The notes beneath the pieces were generated by a model. The model saw nothing but the letters and a program-made list of their open reading frames with translations, made no database searches and had not been told where the DNA came from. 64,000 bases of DNA from Prochlorococcus sp. AG-363-P06. GTDB lineage: Bacteria > Cyanobacteriota > Cyanobacteriia > PCC-6307 > Cyanobiaceae. This document shows, piece after piece, positions 62,958-64,000 of this stretch (its first letter is position 1; the number at the start of each line of letters is the position of its first letter). The position numbers were made by a program, and so were the translations under genes. Location of the stretch: NCBI GenBank assembly GCA_003280025.1, contig QCGD01000006.1, positions 46,976 through 110,975 of the forward strand. Direction: 5' to 3'.

Positions 62958-64000
62958 TTAGAGTGAAGGCATTTTACTCTCCTCAAGCAGTTTTTTCAGT
63001 TCTTCCCCTTCGATAACTTCTTCTTGAAGAATTTTTTGAGAAATTGATTCAAGTAAGGGTAAATTATTTCTCAATATATTCAATGCTGTTTCATGCGCAT
63101 CATCTACAAGGTCTCTGACTTCTTTATCTATAGCTTGAGCTGTAGCATCACTAACAGATCTTCTAGGGTTGTTACCATTACCTAAGAATTGTCCACCACC
63201 TTGTTTGTCGTAAGCAAGTGGACCAAGTATATCGCTCATTCCAAAAGTACCTACCATTTGTTCAGCTATATCTGTTGCCCTTTGAAGATCATTTGATGCT
63301 CCTGTCGTTATTTTCCCAAAAACGACTTCTTCAGCAGATCTACCCCCTAGAAGTGTTGCTATTTGACCTTTCAATTCATCTTTTGAATTAAGAAATCTTT
63401 CTTCAGTAGGGAGTTGAAGTGTATATCCTAATGCACTCATACCTCTAGGAACAATAGAAATTTTTGCTACTTTTGATCCTCCTGGCATTAAATGTCCAAC
63501 AATCGCATGACCAACTTCATGGTAAGCAACAACTTTTTTTTCATCATCTTGTAAAACCCTACTTTTCTTCTCAAGACCAGCAACAACTCTTTCAATAGCT
63601 TCACTCAAATCTTGTTGCTCAACACTTTTCCTTTTAGCTCTCGCAGCTAATAAAGCCGCCTCGTTAACCATATTTGCCAAGTCTGCTCCTGCAAATCCAC
63701 TTGTAGCTTGCGCTATTGAATCTAAATCGATTGATTCTGCTAATTTTACTTTTTTGGTATAAATTTCTAAAATTGTCTTTCTTCCTGACAAATCTGGTCT
63801 ATCGACTAATACTTGCCTATCAAATCTGCCTGGTCTCAATAAAGCAGCATCAAGCACTTCGGGCTGGTTAGTTGCAGCAAGAACAATAACTGGCTTGTCA
63901 GTGGAAGCAAAACCATCCATTTCAGTGAGTAATTGATTAAGAGTTTGTTCCCTCTCATCATTACCACCCACAACTCCCATTGATCCTGAACGACTTTTAC
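62958..64000 (-). CDS. ftsH: FtsH membrane protease, C-terminal part (cut by window edge)
   Basis: The window holds only the second half of this AAA protease; the frame is open to position 64000 with [16 protein letters not shown] just inside the edge. It contains [17 protein letters not shown] (SRH), the metal-protease site [12 protein letters not shown] and the [16 protein letters not shown] sequence of the M41 domain. Cyanobacterial FtsH proteins repair photosystem II. It ends 27 bases before argF. Which FtsH homologue it is cannot be told from this half. Confidence 0.95.
   Translation of the reverse strand, partial: KSRSGSMGVVGGNDEREQTLNQLLTEMDGFASTDKPVIVLAATNQPEVLDAALLRPGRFDRQVLVDRPDLSGRKTILEIYTKKVKLAESIDLDSIAQATSGFAGADLANMVNEAALLAARAKRKSVEQQDLSEAIERVVAGLEKKSRVLQDDEKKVVAYHEVGHAIVGHLMPGGSKVAKISIVPRGMSALGYTLQLPTEERFLNSKDELKGQIATLLGGRSAEEVVFGKITTGASNDLQRATDIAEQMVGTFGMSDILGPLAYDKQGGGQFLGNGNNPRRSVSDATAQAIDKEVRDLVDDAHETALNILRNNLPLLESISQKILQEEVIEGEELKKLLEESKMPSL

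Noticed and set aside
1..64000. CRISPR arrays, insertion sequences and integrase genes
   Set aside because: No regularly spaced repeats, transposase or integrase motifs were seen in any part of the window.

Overview
The window looks like a chromosome segment of a marine picocyanobacterium, most likely high-light Prochlorococcus. The DNA is very AT-rich, genes are tightly packed, and several core genes have cyanobacterial features: a thioredoxin reductase fused to thioredoxin, a three-gene transhydrogenase (pntA in two parts plus pntB), and a small DUF1651 protein of a family I associate with Prochlorococcus and Synechococcus. The genus call is inferred from protein content and base composition, not from a marker-gene search.

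Layout. Positions 1-15300 are stable core: a divergent IF-1 (infA), trxB, two small conserved proteins, the pnt operon, an alpha/beta hydrolase, then a minus-strand run (membrane fusion protein, polA, cysS, dxr, 2Fe-2S ferredoxin) divergent from ychF. Positions 15300-24240 are a transition zone with small membrane ORFs, gene remnants, a DUF1651 gene with a coupled 51-residue gene, a lone aminotransferase, a dioxygenase-like gene, sdhA, tRNA-Ala(GGC), a truncated DnaB-like ATPase, apt and an MTA/SAH nucleosidase. Positions 24350-61180 are a large surface-polysaccharide island. Positions 61330-64000 return to core genes (lexA, argF, ftsH).

The island can be read in modules. One (24350-36860) holds a radical SAM enzyme, two Gfo/Idh-type oxidoreductases, an alkaline-phosphatase-superfamily protein, a CMP-sugar synthetase, a sugar 3,5-epimerase, a C-methyltransferase, a NeuB-like synthase fused to a cupin, a HAD phosphatase, an epimerase and a glycosyltransferase. 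A second (36930-39901, minus strand) is the export pair: a Wzz/Wzc-type protein without a recognisable kinase and a Wza-like outer-membrane protein. A third (40006-46551) is pseB, pseC, an aldo/keto reductase and a cytidylyltransferase-aminotransferase fusion, next to a glycosyltransferase. A fourth (46621-55804) has methyltransferases, glycosyltransferases, a polytopic membrane protein, the initiating sugar-phosphate transferase and rfbFG. A last module (56366-61176) has a CmcI-family protein, a FAD oxidoreductase, a sulfotransferase-like protein and an epimerase. Together they would make one or more glycans containing nonulosonic-acid-like and branched deoxy sugars, probably exported by a Wzy-type route, but a clear Wzx flippase, PseG and PseH are not seen.

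The most notable observations are: a decayed second copy of the DUF1651 gene about 39 kb from the intact one; an apt gene with no ATG/GTG/TTG upstream of its conserved N-terminus; two unusual sugar-acid enzyme fusions; a 9-bp tandem repeat inside the chain-length gene; a palindromic candidate LexA operator; a 51-residue gene joined to its neighbour by an ATGA overlap; and several pseudogene traces in the gaps of the island.
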